Origin: Verticillium longisporum
Taxonomy: Eukaryota > Ascomycota > Sordariomycetes > Glomerellales > Plectosphaerellaceae
Length of the DNA stretch: 64,000 nucleotides
Reading direction: 5' to 3'
Assembly: GCA_019188255.1 (NCBI GenBank)
Contig: JAETXT010000007.1
Span: forward strand, 496,001-560,000
Made by a program: the position numbers and the translations under genes. The notes beneath the pieces are model-generated. The model saw nothing but the letters and a program-made list of their open reading frames with translations. It searched no databases and was not told the origin of the DNA. Positions 34,554 to 46,490 of the stretch are shown here, one piece after another. How positions within the stretch are numbered: the first letter of the stretch is position 1; each line of letters starts with the position of its first letter.

Positions 34554-35565
34554 ATGTCGGGACCTATCGCCCCTATGAAGACGGATACGGTCAAGATTGG
34601 AGCTCAGGGCTGCGAGTGAGCATTGTAGTTGAAGCCTGCACCGCAGCTGTTCGACTGACACCTACAGCTTGCATCAACTCGGGCTCTATCTCCTCGTGCA
34701 CGGATTTCTGCGCACAGCACCGGCAACACGTCGCATCCGTGTCGTACATCATGGAAACACCATTGCCGACTCGAGGAGAGGGTTGCTCGCGTGGGAACAC
34801 GCGGCGTATCCGCAATACTACATCCCAGAAGATGACTTGATGAATATTCGATCATCCGACGTCGGTCCCGTCGTCGGCTCAGATGGTGTTGCAACAGGGC
34901 AAGTATCCAGCTTCAATATCATGGAAGTGCAAGGCGTAGACTTGCTTCGCGACGACCGTCCTGCCTTTGGGCTCCCGTTTAGGAACGTAATGAGGCTCAG
35001 AATGAGCCACGACCGTGGGCCACTGCTGAATTTCGTTCGTTTCGAGTTTGGGAGTATGGGTAGGTGCCCTCTGTTTTCCATTCTCCCCTTCTGCCGCCTC
35101 GGCCGCTCATGAGCCTACCTATCCCAGCTGACGCGACCCGTTCGCGAGACAGATCAGTGGCTCGAGGAAGACACGCCGATCTATGTTCATCCAAAGAACC
35201 CCGACCTGCGTGTCGAGCTCCTCCACTCCGGACGCAAGGTTCGTATCGAGTACGACGGTCGACTTCTTGCCGAGTCTCCCTACTCGGTCCACCTGCTGGA
35301 GCGCCGCCTCCCAACGCGCTACTACATCCCCTACGCGGCCGTGGTCCAGGGGTCTGCGCAGCTGTTGAAGTCAGACACAGTGACCGAGTGCCCCTATAAA
35401 GGCATCGCAAGCTACTACAATGTCCGAATCAATCATGAAACAACCTTGGAAGACTTGGTCTGGTACTATCGGCATCCGACCGTCGAATGCGCGGCGATCG
35501 CCGGTATGCTCTGTTTCTACAATGAGAAGGTCAAGATCTATATTGACGGAGAGCTTTCGGAGTGA
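34554..35565 (+). CDS. Two-domain DUF427 (NTP_transf_9) protein
   Basis: About 288 residues in three exons (34554-34615, 34668-35059, 35153-35565). The first DUF427 unit shows TRRIRVVHHGNTIADS and AWEHAAYPQYYIPEDD. The second shows RKVRIEYDGRLLAESP, ERRLPTRYYIPYAA, TECPYKGIASYYNV and AGMLCFYNEKVKIYIDG. The 3' site of the second intron was set at GAGACAG, because only that choice keeps phase and gives DQWLEEDTPIYVHP, the usual inter-domain join; the more obvious CCCAG does not. The family has a compact beta fold with no established biochemical role, and I assign none. Exon 1 is the least certain part. Confidence 0.78.
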
Positions 35566-35883
35566 CGATAGAGGTTCGATTTTGAGCTGCAGGCTATATT
35601 ATGTTAGGGAGATTCTAGTGCTCGACAGTGATCTAATAGTGTCATCGTGTTCAGCCCAACGTTTTCGGTGAGCCGAGGTGAAGCCAGTCGAGCCCCAGCC
35701 ATCGATGACGTCGCAGTGAGGCGGAGCTCAGCCAGCACAGCCATCAGCCAACGACCTCCCTCAGCCCCAGCCTTCCATCATTCTGCCAAGCTCATCAACA
35801 TCTCCTTCTCCTGGACCACGACATCGCATCATCGCACCTCTCATCACCACAAACATTCGCTTTGTCAATCTCCTCTTTCAAAC
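35566..35883. other. Intergenic, promoter of the small Cys-rich gene
   Basis: About 320 bp. The final 100 bp are C/T-rich with CACC/TCACC repeats, as in strongly transcribed fungal genes. No other feature. Confidence 0.4.
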
Positions 35884-36191
35884 ATGTCCGACCAATCAAG
35901 CATGCCCCGCGCTCCGGCGCCAGTGCACACCGAGCAGCCCAAGTCGCAGGACGCCATGGCCATGAGTGAGCTCTCCATTTCGTCGCCTCGCGCGATGACA
36001 ACAAGACCCTGCTGCATCTAGACTAATATGCGAGCCCAGACGCTCAAGAGCCCCAGTTGTCGCAGGAAGATCGCTCGGCTGACGATTCAGAGCTCACGCT
36101 GCGCGGCGGCGAGGCGTGTCCGGGACGTTTCTGCTTCATCATCCCGTGCCCGATTCCCTGCAACTTCTGCGTCTTCCCCTGCCCCTGCTGA
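35884..36191 (+). CDS. Small conserved Cys-rich C-terminus protein (77 residues)
   Basis: A two-exon gene too short to stand out as an open frame: exons 35884-35965 and 36040-36191. The donor is A|GTGAGC and the acceptor GCCCAG. The first half is polar and Pro/Gln/Ser-rich. After LRGGEACPGR comes a tail of alternating Cys, Pro and hydrophobics: CFIIPCPIPCNFC, then VFPCPC at the very end. Eight cysteines lie in the last 24 residues. The tail looks suited to membrane association by palmitoylation or to metal binding. I recall similar CFxxPCPxPC tails in other filamentous fungi, but not a function. Splicing is supported by the phase match and by the tail ending exactly at a stop. Confidence 0.7.
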
Positions 36192-39100
36192 TGGGTTTTG
36201 CGTGGGATATTGAGCGTGTTTCTGTTTTCTGTCATGCGGACGCCTCGTGGCTTGCCGCTTGCAATTGGCGGTTCTTTCCATAATAAGAATACATCTGGTT
36301 CACTGAAGTGGTGCCACTCTGTCTTCGACTTCTTCACGCTGTTTTCCAGGGGCTTACAAGCTCAGGTGTACTTGACGGCGTTCGGAATACTGAGGATGTT
36401 CAAAATGTGACCAGGGACGATGGTGATCCATGTTCACTGGCGTCGTCGCCCTCACGGCTGAACCTCACGGCTGAACCTCACAGCACTGCCAAGAATCAAG
36501 AACGCAGTGAATCGTAGTGGATGGGCCTCATGTTGCTTCTGTTTTGAACCTTTCTCAACTTCTTTCTCTCATTCTTGCTCGATCATTGGTCTTAGCGTTC
36601 TCTGTACGCAAATCCAAAAAAGTTAAGACTTGACGCTGGGGAGCTTACATTCAGTTGATTGTCGACATGAAATTAGTTGCGTCGTCTCCTGGAATTGCAT
36701 TGCCATTGACTCCTGATTTGCTGGTTCTCGCTCAGGCAAAACCACACCCAAGCCGAAGGCGGAATCTGTAGCCAAAAGCCTCGATGGGAGATCATGTTGC
36801 TGAACATGTTCAAGGTGAAATGCCTTGAACATGCACAAGCTTCATGTCGGATATTCGGCTAGGAAATGGGTTAGACACACGTTCACGAGATATTCTTTCT
36901 TCACTTGAACCAACGTGGTTTCAAAGACATGATCGACGCAGTACACGTCGAACGACGATTCGCAGGTCCTGCTCGCGATCCAGCCGCGCTCCCGATCAGT
37001 CTTCGTAAATAGATCGTTCCCTACCCCTCGAGCTCCAGACACAAATCAAAGACCAGAACAGAGGTAGAACAGGAAAACCAGCCTGTGAGGGGCCATGCGG
37101 AAGAGGCGTTGATTCGGGGTTTGACGGCCTTTCCCAGGCAAGGGTTTGGGTTAGCAAGTCCCTCGCCAAGTCTGGTCTGCTCCGCTCCCGCAATGTTGGC
37201 CAACGTTCATCGACATGGAGCCGCACAAACTCTTGTCAGCATCTTGCTGCAGGAGAGCCAAATCGAAATTGAGTCTTCGTCTGGCACGCAGTCATTTCAT
37301 TCTGCCCAGAACTGATATGCTGTTGGAAGAAAGGGTTCTACAGGCCAGCTGCAGCGTGAACGAAGAACTGCGTCGTTGTGATCAAGACTGCCGAGTAATA
37401 ACAAAGTCTAGAATTCGTCATTTCATTTTCTACAGGGACTGGCACGTACATATATCCCACAGAGCGATGATGGGGAGAAATGGGTCCAATCATTGGCTCA
37501 GCTTTCGGCGCGAGTCTGGTAGGGGCATCAGTCCCACAAGTGATGCAACCAGACAGGAAGAATGTGACACCTACGCAGGACATCATGCTGGCAGCGGAAG
37601 AGCCCGTGCCTGAGGCTTGGCGATAGAGCAGTGAATAAACTTGGACAGTCAGCGGCATTGGATGCAAAAAGAATTCAAAGTCTCAGCGTTGTAGTATGAG
37701 AAGAGGTGGACAGGTCGATCAGGCGGGTGGGTATTCCTACTGCTGATGATAGACGCTCGCCACTCTGTCAGGAAAGTTCACCGGCGACGTGAACACGAGC
37801 GCAGACATCCATTGAATAGTGGAAAACTCTGGCGATGCGAAGCACGTCCAAGCTGAAGCGGCGACAGAGCAGTATTTTGCTACCACGTCTTCGACCCTGC
37901 AAGGAAAACTTGCGCGTCAAAGTCACAAATCGGAAGGGGAAAGTATCGCACCGGCATCCGCGGGCAACAGCCAGCCCAGTCGCGTTGTAGGCGGAGCGGG
38001 GTCATCATCTGGGCTGAACTCACAAATCACGGAAGCAACGATCGGTGACCTGGAAGACATTGTGTCGACATGATCCACACTGGATGGACGTGCCTGTTCG
38101 AGTGCTTCCTTGCACACCCATCTTGAAGTTGTAATATTGATGAAGTGTGCTGTTTGTTCGTAAGACCTTCTGCTTCGAGCCTGTCTACTGTCTGAAGGAA
38201 TGACCGTGGGGCAGAAAACAAAGTTGAGAGCCGTTGCGGCCAGATATCTGGACTACGTCGCAGCGGTGCCTGGTGGCCATAATGTACTCTGCATGTGAAC
38301 GTGGCAAGGAAAGCAAACAGTCGGCCCTGGACCTGCGAGGAAGTTTTCACACCTGAAAATTCAGCGCTGGTTCTCACCCAATTTTGAGAGCGATCCCAGT
38401 ATGTGATTTGACTTCAGTTCATCTGGCCGGACCAATATACAGACTTTGGAGGCGCGAGGAACGATGCAACCGAGGAGCCTGAGATGCTTGCGGGACGACG
38501 AGGTTCGACATTGGACGGGTCTATGCACCCGACGCTCCCGAACCCGCTTGATCTATGGATATCATGCCGGGTCAGCATGCAAGGATCTCCGAGTCGGCAG
38601 CCTCCTGTTTGAGCATCAGCACATCAAACAGGAGTTTCCGTTTCCTTCTCCTCTTCTCTTTCACGAGAAACATAGTTCCCGTGTCGATCTGTCAGAGCAG
38701 ACGGCGGAAGGCCAGAGCATGTGTGCATGTAGATCGTCTGGGCTGCCGCCAGAAGCGTGCTGGAATCTGTTGTTGTTGTTGTAAACAAGATGGCCATGAT
38801 GATTGCCCAAGGATCACACATCAATCGGTGATCGTTTCGGCAGCAACCGAGGGTCAGGAGCCGTGGCCTGATCCTTGGGGTCAAGAGAGGGCAGGGAGAG
38901 ACGTGCAGAACAGAGGGCACCAGCATCATTTCAGCTTCGGAGATAACAAGACGCAAGCTGACGCAACCTCATCGGAGGACCTTGTACTGTAGGACGAACG
39001 ACGAGAGCGGCACCCCCGTTTGCGATGACGACTCACGACGCTGAACCTTATTGCGAAGAGGACGTAGGGATATGTCAGCAGCCTCCCTTGCGGGACAAAG

Positions 39101-40615
39101 AGTCGGGAGCAAAATGCTGTGACGCGGCCGGCGTCCTCACCAAGGAGAAAGCAGGCGAGCTGTTGGGAAAGCCTGGCCGCGTAACGGCATTCCCATGTGG
39201 CACCGGAAGGTTTAGCTGCCGGGAGGTCAAGAATTGAGGCGGAGCCGGGGCGGGTTGCATGTGCATGCATTGGCGCGAACGACGCAACAACATCAGACCA
39301 TCTGAGGTGAGATGAGAAACAGCCCTTTCCAGGTAGAGGTAGGGGCGGGAGGCCGCCCAGGAAGTCTGGGGAGCAGGTCGCTCTGGGATACACTGGTGCG
39401 CGGCCGAGTCAGGAACAGCGTTGGCGGCATCGTGAGAGAGGCCGATCTGGGCAGGTGGCGGGCGAGATTGCTGGTGTTGAGGAATGATCTGGGTTATGAG
39501 GGTCGGGAAATTGAGGTCTAGCAGGCGCAGCAGGGAGGCCGAAGAGGGCCAAGGCCGATGACTATTGCTTTGGCATCGTGACTGAGCTTGGGCGTCATGA
39601 AGAAACCCCACAGGACCGGAGAGATTGTTCACCCTTGGGCCGTGTTGCTGGGTGCTGAACGAATAGCTAGTCAGGGAAGGGGAAGAAACAGTTCCCCCGC
39701 AAGTGCCAGTGGTTCTTGCTCTGTTGCTGCTGGGGGTTGGCGTCAAGGCTGTGTTGGGAGGTGCTGGGAAGGTGCTGGGGAGGCGGGAAGCTGCTGCAGG
39801 TGCTGCCGGCGCTGGAGCCGTGCCGGTTGCCGTTAGGGGAAGCTTCCCCCTTGGTATGGAAGGCAGCCATTGGCCGCAGCTGCCCTTCAGACGACCAACG
39901 CGAACCTGGATCTTGGGATGTTTTAGACTTTGTTACTGCCGGTTGCCTCGGCCAATCATCAATTCGTAATAGTCGTCCTGACCCACCCCAATGACCCCTC
40001 CTCCGCCTGCGGACGCAACCCCGGAGAAGGCTTGACACCTTCACAGACACACTTGACACAGCATGACCCCTTGACAAGCCGCCTGGCGACCGCCTGAGCG
40101 CCGATGCCAAACAATGAACCTCAGCATGCGTAAGCCTGACCCTCCTCGCCATGATAGGTTCATCTGCCCATCGTGGTCTGTCAAATCCGCCGCCTTACCC
40201 GATCCGATTCCCCCCTGGCCTTGTTTGGGACCCGCGCCTCGTGCGGCACCCCTGTTTGAGGACCAAGGCGAGCATGGGTGCGCAGCGCTTCGACGACGCC
40301 CTGGTTCTGGCTTTGGCCCATGGCTTCAGGGTCTGATACCGCTCGAGTCGCGACTCGCAACCATCGGTTGACTTGTGCGGCACGCCATGCCCAAGTCAGA
40401 CCGAACCTAACAGACATGGAGCTGTCGAGATGGGATACATAAAGAGGGGATGGATGCCGCCATCCAAAGTTGTTTCCCTCTCTCTCATCTCATCAGCCCA
40501 ATCAATCATCTCAATCGAACTACACCATCATCTACCTGCCGTCTCATACTCTCAGGCTTCTTTCTATACCCTCCACCACAGTTGAACAACTTCACCCACC
40601 CACACATCAACCAAA
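36192..40615. other. 4.4-kb gene-poor stretch
   Basis: No convincing gene. Frames of 60-220 codons occur on both strands, but they overlap each other, lack splice-consistent partners and show no recognisable domains. Small features: a 13-bp near-tandem repeat of CTCACGGCTGAAC at about 36451-36482, and a perfect 11-bp hairpin at 36805-36833. The last 200 bp form the C/T-rich promoter of the cupredoxin gene. May hold regulatory or non-coding RNA sequences that I cannot see. Confidence 0.4.
36805..36833. repeat. Perfect 11-bp hairpin
   Basis: CATGTTCAAGG and CCTTGAACATG are perfect inverted copies separated by a 7-nt loop. No adjacent gene or T run supports a defined role. Confidence 0.5.
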
Positions 40616-41360
40616 ATGCACGCCTCTGCACTCCTCACTCTCCCCCTCCTCCCCGCCGCCATGGCAGCCTACGGCAGCAGCACCGGTGCCACCCCCGCCG
40701 CCGCCAAGGCCGCCGCCGCCGCCTCAGGCTCCAGCATCCCCGGTGTCCACGTCGTCAAGGTTGGCCAGAACGGCCTCACCTTTGAGCCCGCCGAGGTGAA
40801 CGCCGCCGTCGGCGACGTCGTCGAGTTCCACTTCTGGCCTCAGGCCCACTCGGTCGCCCAGTCGAGCTTCGACTCGCCCTGCCAGCCCCTCAACACGACC
40901 GGCTTCTTCAGCGGCCCCGTCCGCGTCCAGAGCGGCGTCTCCGACCAGGTCTTCAGCGTCACCATCCAGGACACCAAACCCAAGTGGTACTACTGTGCCA
41001 CCGGCCAGCACTGCCAGAACGGCATGGTCGGCGTCATCAACGCTCCGTATGTCCTCCCTCCCTCATCTGCTCTCTGAGTAATGACTTCTAACACACACCA
41101 GTGCCAACAACAACCAGAGGACTCTCCAGGCTTACTCTCAGGCTGCCGCCAACGCTCAGAGCAACGTCGCCCCCAGCTCCACCGGCGGCGGTTCCCTCGG
41201 CGCTGCCGCCACCGCGCCCCCCTCTGCCGCCTCCAGCTCCGCCCGCCCGAGCTCCTCCACCGCGCCCAGCGCCGGCATGGAGGCCCACGGCGAGATCCGC
41301 TGGGGCATGCTCACCATGGGTGTTGCCGTCGCCGGCTTCATCGGCGGTCTCATGATCTAA
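40616..41360 (+). CDS. GPI-anchored cupredoxin-like extracellular serine-rich protein
   Basis: A secreted protein of 229 residues in two exons (40616-41046, 41102-41360). After the signal peptide (MHASALLTLPLLPAAMA) comes a cupredoxin domain. All type-1 copper ligands can be proposed: His in PQAHSVAQ, Cys in WYYCATG, His in GQHC and Met in NGMVGV. An Ala/Ser/Pro-rich stalk follows, and the protein ends in a hydrophobic segment (MLTMGVAVAGFIGGLMI) preceded by small residues, as for GPI attachment. Such proteins decorate the cell wall and may bind copper; redox activity is not proven. The gene sits alone between two gene-poor stretches. Confidence 0.87.
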
Positions 41361-43216
41361 GGCTCGATTGTATGAGTTTGGGTGTCGTCTTGAGTAATGG
41401 CTCGCAGGGTCGAGCGTGACAAGTGGTCAAAAACAAGAAGTCGGGTGGTGGGGGTTTCAACGCCTCTAAAGAGATATCCACAGCAATGGAGCTGCATCTA
41501 GGACGGCGTTTTCTACTTTACAGCGAATTGACATTATTGAGTAAAATGTTGACCGTTTTGTGATTTTTGTGCTTGCTGTGTTTGTCTGCTTGCCAGGCTC
41601 TTATCTGAGCGTCTCGGAGAGGGTGAGGACGAGGCAAGAAAAGTCTCATCATAAAGCTGCGAGACTAGAGCGTGTATGTGCTCCTCATTGAAGAATCATG
41701 TACTGTGTACTTGCTTTAGCTTAGTTTATTCGAGGAATCAAACTCGGAAGCGAAATTGTGGAGATGTCAGGAGGTACCTGTGAAGCCACGGAATAGTGGC
41801 TTAGGGGCTAATTTGGGAGGGCTTGAGACCACGGAGGCATATAATTAAGAGGCGGAGGGTTAGATTTCGGACGTATTCCCTGCGTAGCAATTGACAGCGG
41901 CTATCGCCTGACGAAGACTTTCACTCTACTCAACCAACCGTCTCGACCAGGAGATGTGTAGAAAGTTTAGGTCCAGGATTAGGGTACTCCAAGTATTGTA
42001 TACTAAATTCATCTTCATAGTTCGGAGTGTTCAAATATTCTAGAATTGATATCAGAGAATATGCCGAGCGGTTCCTCGAAGAAAGGGTTGAAGAATACTT
42101 CCCTCGAGTAAAGACTTGATCCTTCCACGAAGACTCATATAAAAATCACCAACTCTATACTTCGATTTTCGGGCTTGCAATGATATTCAACACAGGATGC
42201 CTTCAGTATGAATGGACCGAACCTCGACTCGAAAATTTCCCATCTCCGCGCGCCGTGTAACATTTCAGGACCCTCAAGGCGGCTTGGTCATGGTTTATCT
42301 TTATAAACCAGTACATGCAGGATAACCACAAGTTCAGCTCAAGATTCTCCGACGAGTTTCGTAGCCAGTACATGAACGCGAAGGATAAAGTACTCCTACC
42401 TGACAAGATTCGTGGCGGTATCTGACAGCTGCAGCATCGTGTTAAATGCTACGTCACCCGCGTTTCGCCAGGCACCATCTTCCTGAAAGAGAAGCCACGT
42501 TTTGACTCTGAACTTCAGGTGCTTTCCATGGTCCCTCGTGTCGCATCAGTATAGGTGCTTGTGTCTGTAGGTGGTCGCCATCATCATTCTCCTTACACAC
42601 ACATCCGCTCAGACTCGAAATTTGACAGCGTGACAGGTCATAGTCTCGACCCTTGTCCCAATGTCAGCTATCCTTGTTTTATACCCATGAACTCATCAAG
42701 CTCTTGCTTTCGCAAGCTTTTCCAGCTGGATCAACGAAGCGGAAGACATCGAGGCGCGCCGCCCACTTACTCCATGTTAGTAGACAGCGATAGATTCGGC
42801 GCAACGGAGCGTCACGGCACAGTGGCAGAACCCAAACTAACACGACAGATGCCCAAATGTCCTCGACAGCTGCCACGAGGCTGGTCGACCTTGTCAAATG
42901 GTTTGTTGGCCACAACTTGCACGTCCGGACAAATTTGCTCCAGGGCGTCCTCAAACTCTCCGAAACCACCATACGATGGCTCGGAAATTGCGACAGTCAC
43001 GTCCTGAGCGTTCCAAAAGTACAGACACATGCACGACACAACTCAAGTAAGAGTGAACGAAGACGCTTGATTCATTCCAGCCAAAGCTAACAGATTACAA
43101 CTCAAAAATCTAGTCGCGAAATGGACTTTGTAGGCATTACCATAAGGAATGATATCCAGCCTTGTACCGCTCTACAGCCATAATATCCAAAACTCCGAAC
43201 AGCAAGCAACCACCGT
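41361..43216. other. 1.9-kb intergenic stretch with possible coding remnants
   Basis: No intact gene. Around 42045-42530 the plus strand has protein-like segments (for example EYAERFLEERVEEYFPRV and FSSRFSDEFRSQYMNAK) interrupted by stops. On the minus strand 42860-43020 reads EFEDALEQICPDVQVVANKP, then loses frame near VDQ. These could be decayed genes or exons spoilt by missing bases. I do not recognise the family. Confidence 0.35.
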
Positions 43217-45119
43217 TTACCAAACGTTGCCCTTGGTCTGGTTGCCCTGCTCCTTCTCGAGCTTGTTGACATTGACATTCTTCCAGAGGTAAATGGCAAT
43301 CAGGCAGAGGGAGCAAGAGCCGCACCGGCAATGACCATGTGCCTCTGGACGTAGGCGTACGAGTCAACAATGGCGTCACGCTCGGGGGTGCCATCGGCAA
43401 AGGACATTTGCAGAACCATGTCGCCAAAGATGAGACCGGCGTCGTCAATGGCAGAGGCAGGCAGACGCTTGAGGAGCTGGGCGGGCAGCTCGTTGTTCCA
43501 GATGGCGCCGGAAATGGCAAAACCGATAGAAGAGCCGATACCGCCAAACATGCCCCAAATGGCAATGACGACGGCGAGCTCCTGGTGGGTGACAACGGCC
43601 ATGACAGCGATCTGGCCGCACGTCGCGAACATACCAGTACCAAGACCGCAGAGAACCTGGGTGATGGTAAGGACGGCGACGGAGGTGCTAGGCTGGCGGA
43701 AGGGGATGAGGAGAGCAGTGCCGAGCAGCATCATGGGCAGACCAGTGTATGCGACCCACTTGAAGTTGCCGGTGTAACGGATGAGCAGGCCGAACAGAGG
43801 GCTGAAGATGGCGGATGCGAGCGAGAAGGCGTTAAGAACGTAGTTGGCCGTGGTGATGTCGAGCCTGTGGACAACCTGGAGGTACGAGCCGAAGTACGTG
43901 TTCCAGGAGAAGATGGAGATGAACATGACGCAGTACAGCAGGGACGAGCCAATGATGGTGGGCTCCTTCAGGTACTTCCAGGGGAGGAACTTGACGGGGG
44001 CAAAGTACATCTCCCAGACGTAGAAGCCGGGGATGCACAGAACACCGATGACCTCCATGGCAATGATGTAGCCAGTCTTCCAGCCGTTGGGAGCGTAGGG
44101 AACGATGTTGAATGGCAGGAGGATGAGAGCGAAGACAGCGGTGACGAGAATGATACCGACAGCGTCAAACTCGATGAGGTAGTGCTTGACGGACTGGAAG
44201 AAGGTGCGGTTGGACTCGACCTTGGGGAGGACGCCGCTCTTCTCAGCCTTGCGCTGCTCCCACAGCATGACGATGACGACGGGAAGGGCAACGACAACGG
44301 TGAGAATGGCGAAGGTGCCGAAGGCCCAGCGGAAGTCGTGGTACTTGTAGAAGAGGTCCGCGATCTTGGGGCCGGCAAAGGTGCTGCAGATCAGAGGGGT
44401 GCCGTTGACAGTGAACATGATCATACGGTTGCGCAGGGAAGTCATGTCGGCCAACATGACGTCGATGGTGAACAGGGCACCGAGGTGACCAACCCACCAG
44501 AGGGTCTGAGCGGCGACGTAGGCCTCCATGTTCTGGCAAGTTGCCTTCATGATGGTACCAATGACGATGATGACAGTCATGGAGATGAAGCCCTCGATAC
44601 GGCCCCAAATGTCGATGACCTTGGCGAGAGTCAGGGACGTGCAGGCGCCGACGATGCTTGACACGATGCCGACGGTGGCTAGAAGGCCATGCTTGCCGAA
44701 GGACGAGGTAATGTAGGGGTTCAGGGCGTAGGTGATGGAGACGGTTAGCTGGTCGACGAAAGAGACGAGGTAGAGACTGTTTTGAGCTGTCAGCTATGAT
44801 TCTAGAGTCAATTCATCCGCGACAGGAAAACGTACAGGGCGAACATCAGCCACAGCGTCTTCTTGGACCAGACAGTGGTGATGGCACGCACACGGCGGAC
44901 ACCACCCTGGAAGTTGGCCGAGTCGGCATCCGAGTCGGCCTTGAGGTCATCATGAGGGATCTCGTCGACGCCCTGGCTGGCGGCAACACTCTTCTCAATG
45001 TCGATGTTGTCGTTGCCAGTGCCGGCAACAGGCGCAGAGCCGAGAGCAGGCACAGGGGCCTGGAGGTAGGCAGGGGCCCCGTCACCCTTGGGCAGGGTCT
45101 CTTGAGGGTAGGAAGCCAT
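43217..45119 (-). CDS. Siderophore-iron transporter (MFS, SIT/ARN family), frameshifted near its end
   Basis: A 14-helix proton symporter for ferric siderophores at the plasma membrane or endosome, about 614 residues. Exon 1 (45119-44836) encodes a hydrophilic N-terminus. Exon 2 (44776-43217) starts with SLYLVSFVDQLTVSITYALNP, characteristic of the family, with GHLGALFTIDVMLADMTSLRNR later and SIGFAISGAIWNNELP in the second half. Near 43309-43311 the frame is lost: VIAGAALAP should continue LCLIAIYLWKNVNV, but one C of a C run is missing. The true stop is 43217, which adds about 32 residues and restores the last helix. The gene has a double GATA site 680 bp upstream (45796-45814), pointing to iron repression by an SreA-type factor. 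Confidence 0.9.
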
Positions 45120-45795
45120 GGTCGGGTAGAGCACCGGGATCGATGAGACGATGGTGTAGTCGGCTGCTTGCGAAGAACCACGCAGACAAGGAGGGCGCTC
45201 ACAGATCTGTAGCAGAGGGATGAGAACGAAGGGGACGGGAACAGCAGAGGGATCGACAGTTGCAGTGCGTCGATACTATATAAGAAAAATTGGCAATGGC
45301 ACGCCAGGCAAAGCTTCCCGTCCATCAGTACCATCGGTCCCATCAGTCCCCATCACGCCCAGATGTGATGCAGGACCTACCCAGTAGTGACCCCACCACG
45401 GACCTACTTGGTACGGGGGTCGCTCCTGCTCCTTCTCAGGCTCCTGCGCCTGCAAGCCTCGCAAGCCCACGCTGCAAGCCCGGCCGGTACTGGTGCTGGT
45501 GCAGGGAGGTAGGTACCGGGTGGTGTGGGCGGGTCAGGCTGGCAGTCCCGCCGTCAACCAGGTAGGTACCTGCCAGTGTAGGTACGGTACACAGATAGGT
45601 ACCTACCCAAGTGCGTGCCGGGCTTCGGAACACAGTGAGAGCGAGAGAGAGAGAGCAGGGATCAGCCCCACCATGGGCCAGGAGTTTTCCAGATCTAGGC
45701 CAAGCCAAGAGTTCCGAGGAGAAAATTCGAACACGGGCTCTCTCTCATTCTGTTGTGTCTTGTCACAGTCAATTCCGCTTGCTCTTGTGGGTAAT
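45120..45795. promoter_or_regulatory. Upstream region of the siderophore transporter
   Basis: About 680 bp from the start codon to the GATA pair. Between 45500 and 45610 the string GGTACC occurs three times (45512, 45565 and 45598) within TAGGTA-rich sequence. No gene present. Confidence 0.45.
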
Positions 45796-45814
45796 TTATC
45801 AGATGATCAGATAA
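45796..45814. promoter_or_regulatory. Back-to-back pair of SreA-type GATA sites
   Basis: TTATCAGAT (45796-45804; reverse complement ATCTGATAA) and ATCAGATAA (45806-45814) are both perfect matches to ATCWGATAA, the consensus of the iron-sensing GATA repressor SreA/SRE/Urbs1. They lie head to head with one base between, upstream of the siderophore transporter. Binding is inferred from the motif and the target gene. Confidence 0.75.
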
Positions 45815-46452
45815 GATCCATCAGGACGCCATCATCCAATAGAATCTGCTCGTGCTCGGAGCTATGTGGACGTTTGTGTTAGCGTCCCCAAGCGGGTGTG
45901 GCACCGGGTGGCGACGGCATCGTCAAGCAGCGCCTGCCGTTGGCTCGTACGCACGCTACCTGCTCCCCTAAAAACCCTGGCCTTACAGGCCCCCTTTCAG
46001 CGATCCTTGCCTGGAAGCTATCATCAGAACCCACCAGGGGCGAGCCCAGCATGCCCAGTGAGCCCAGCGACACACCACCCAAACTCTGCTGTCCGCCCCT
46101 CTTCATCTCTTGGCTTTCCAAAAGCTCCAGAGCTTCAGTCAAGCAGGCCAGTCTCGCCAGCCAGTGACCCGACAGCGGCCCAGAACAGAACCATTCCCAC
46201 GGGAATGTCCGACATGTGAAGCGCGGTGCTCCATTTCTGTTTCTGCACCCAACTGCACCTCAAAGTCCCACCATGACCCTCGCCACGACATGGCGCGAGG
46301 TTCCGGCTGGAAGGATCATCGTGGAGCTTCCCACTCTCGATGAACAGTCACACTGCAGCATCAACCCACTTTCCGTGTCCTGCTTACCACAGGTCGTGTT
46401 CATGGCTGTGGTAGTCATGATCGCGGACGCAATCATGCCAATCCACCCGTCG

Positions 46453-46490
46453 CAGTGGGCTCACAACAAGCCAGTGGGCTCACAACAAGC
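46453..46490. repeat. 19-bp tandem duplication
   Basis: Two exact adjacent copies of CAGTGGGCTCACAACAAGC. Likely replication slippage. No associated gene. Confidence 0.7.

Noticed and set aside
37819..38073. An 84-codon polar frame
   Set aside because: Opens at a GTG with no suitable ATG; no domain and no supporting splice structure.
39075..39746. A 223-codon minus-strand frame in the gene-poor stretch
   Set aside because: Low-complexity Ser/Pro/Gln composition, no domain, no splice partner and no promoter-like context; it cannot be supported as a gene.
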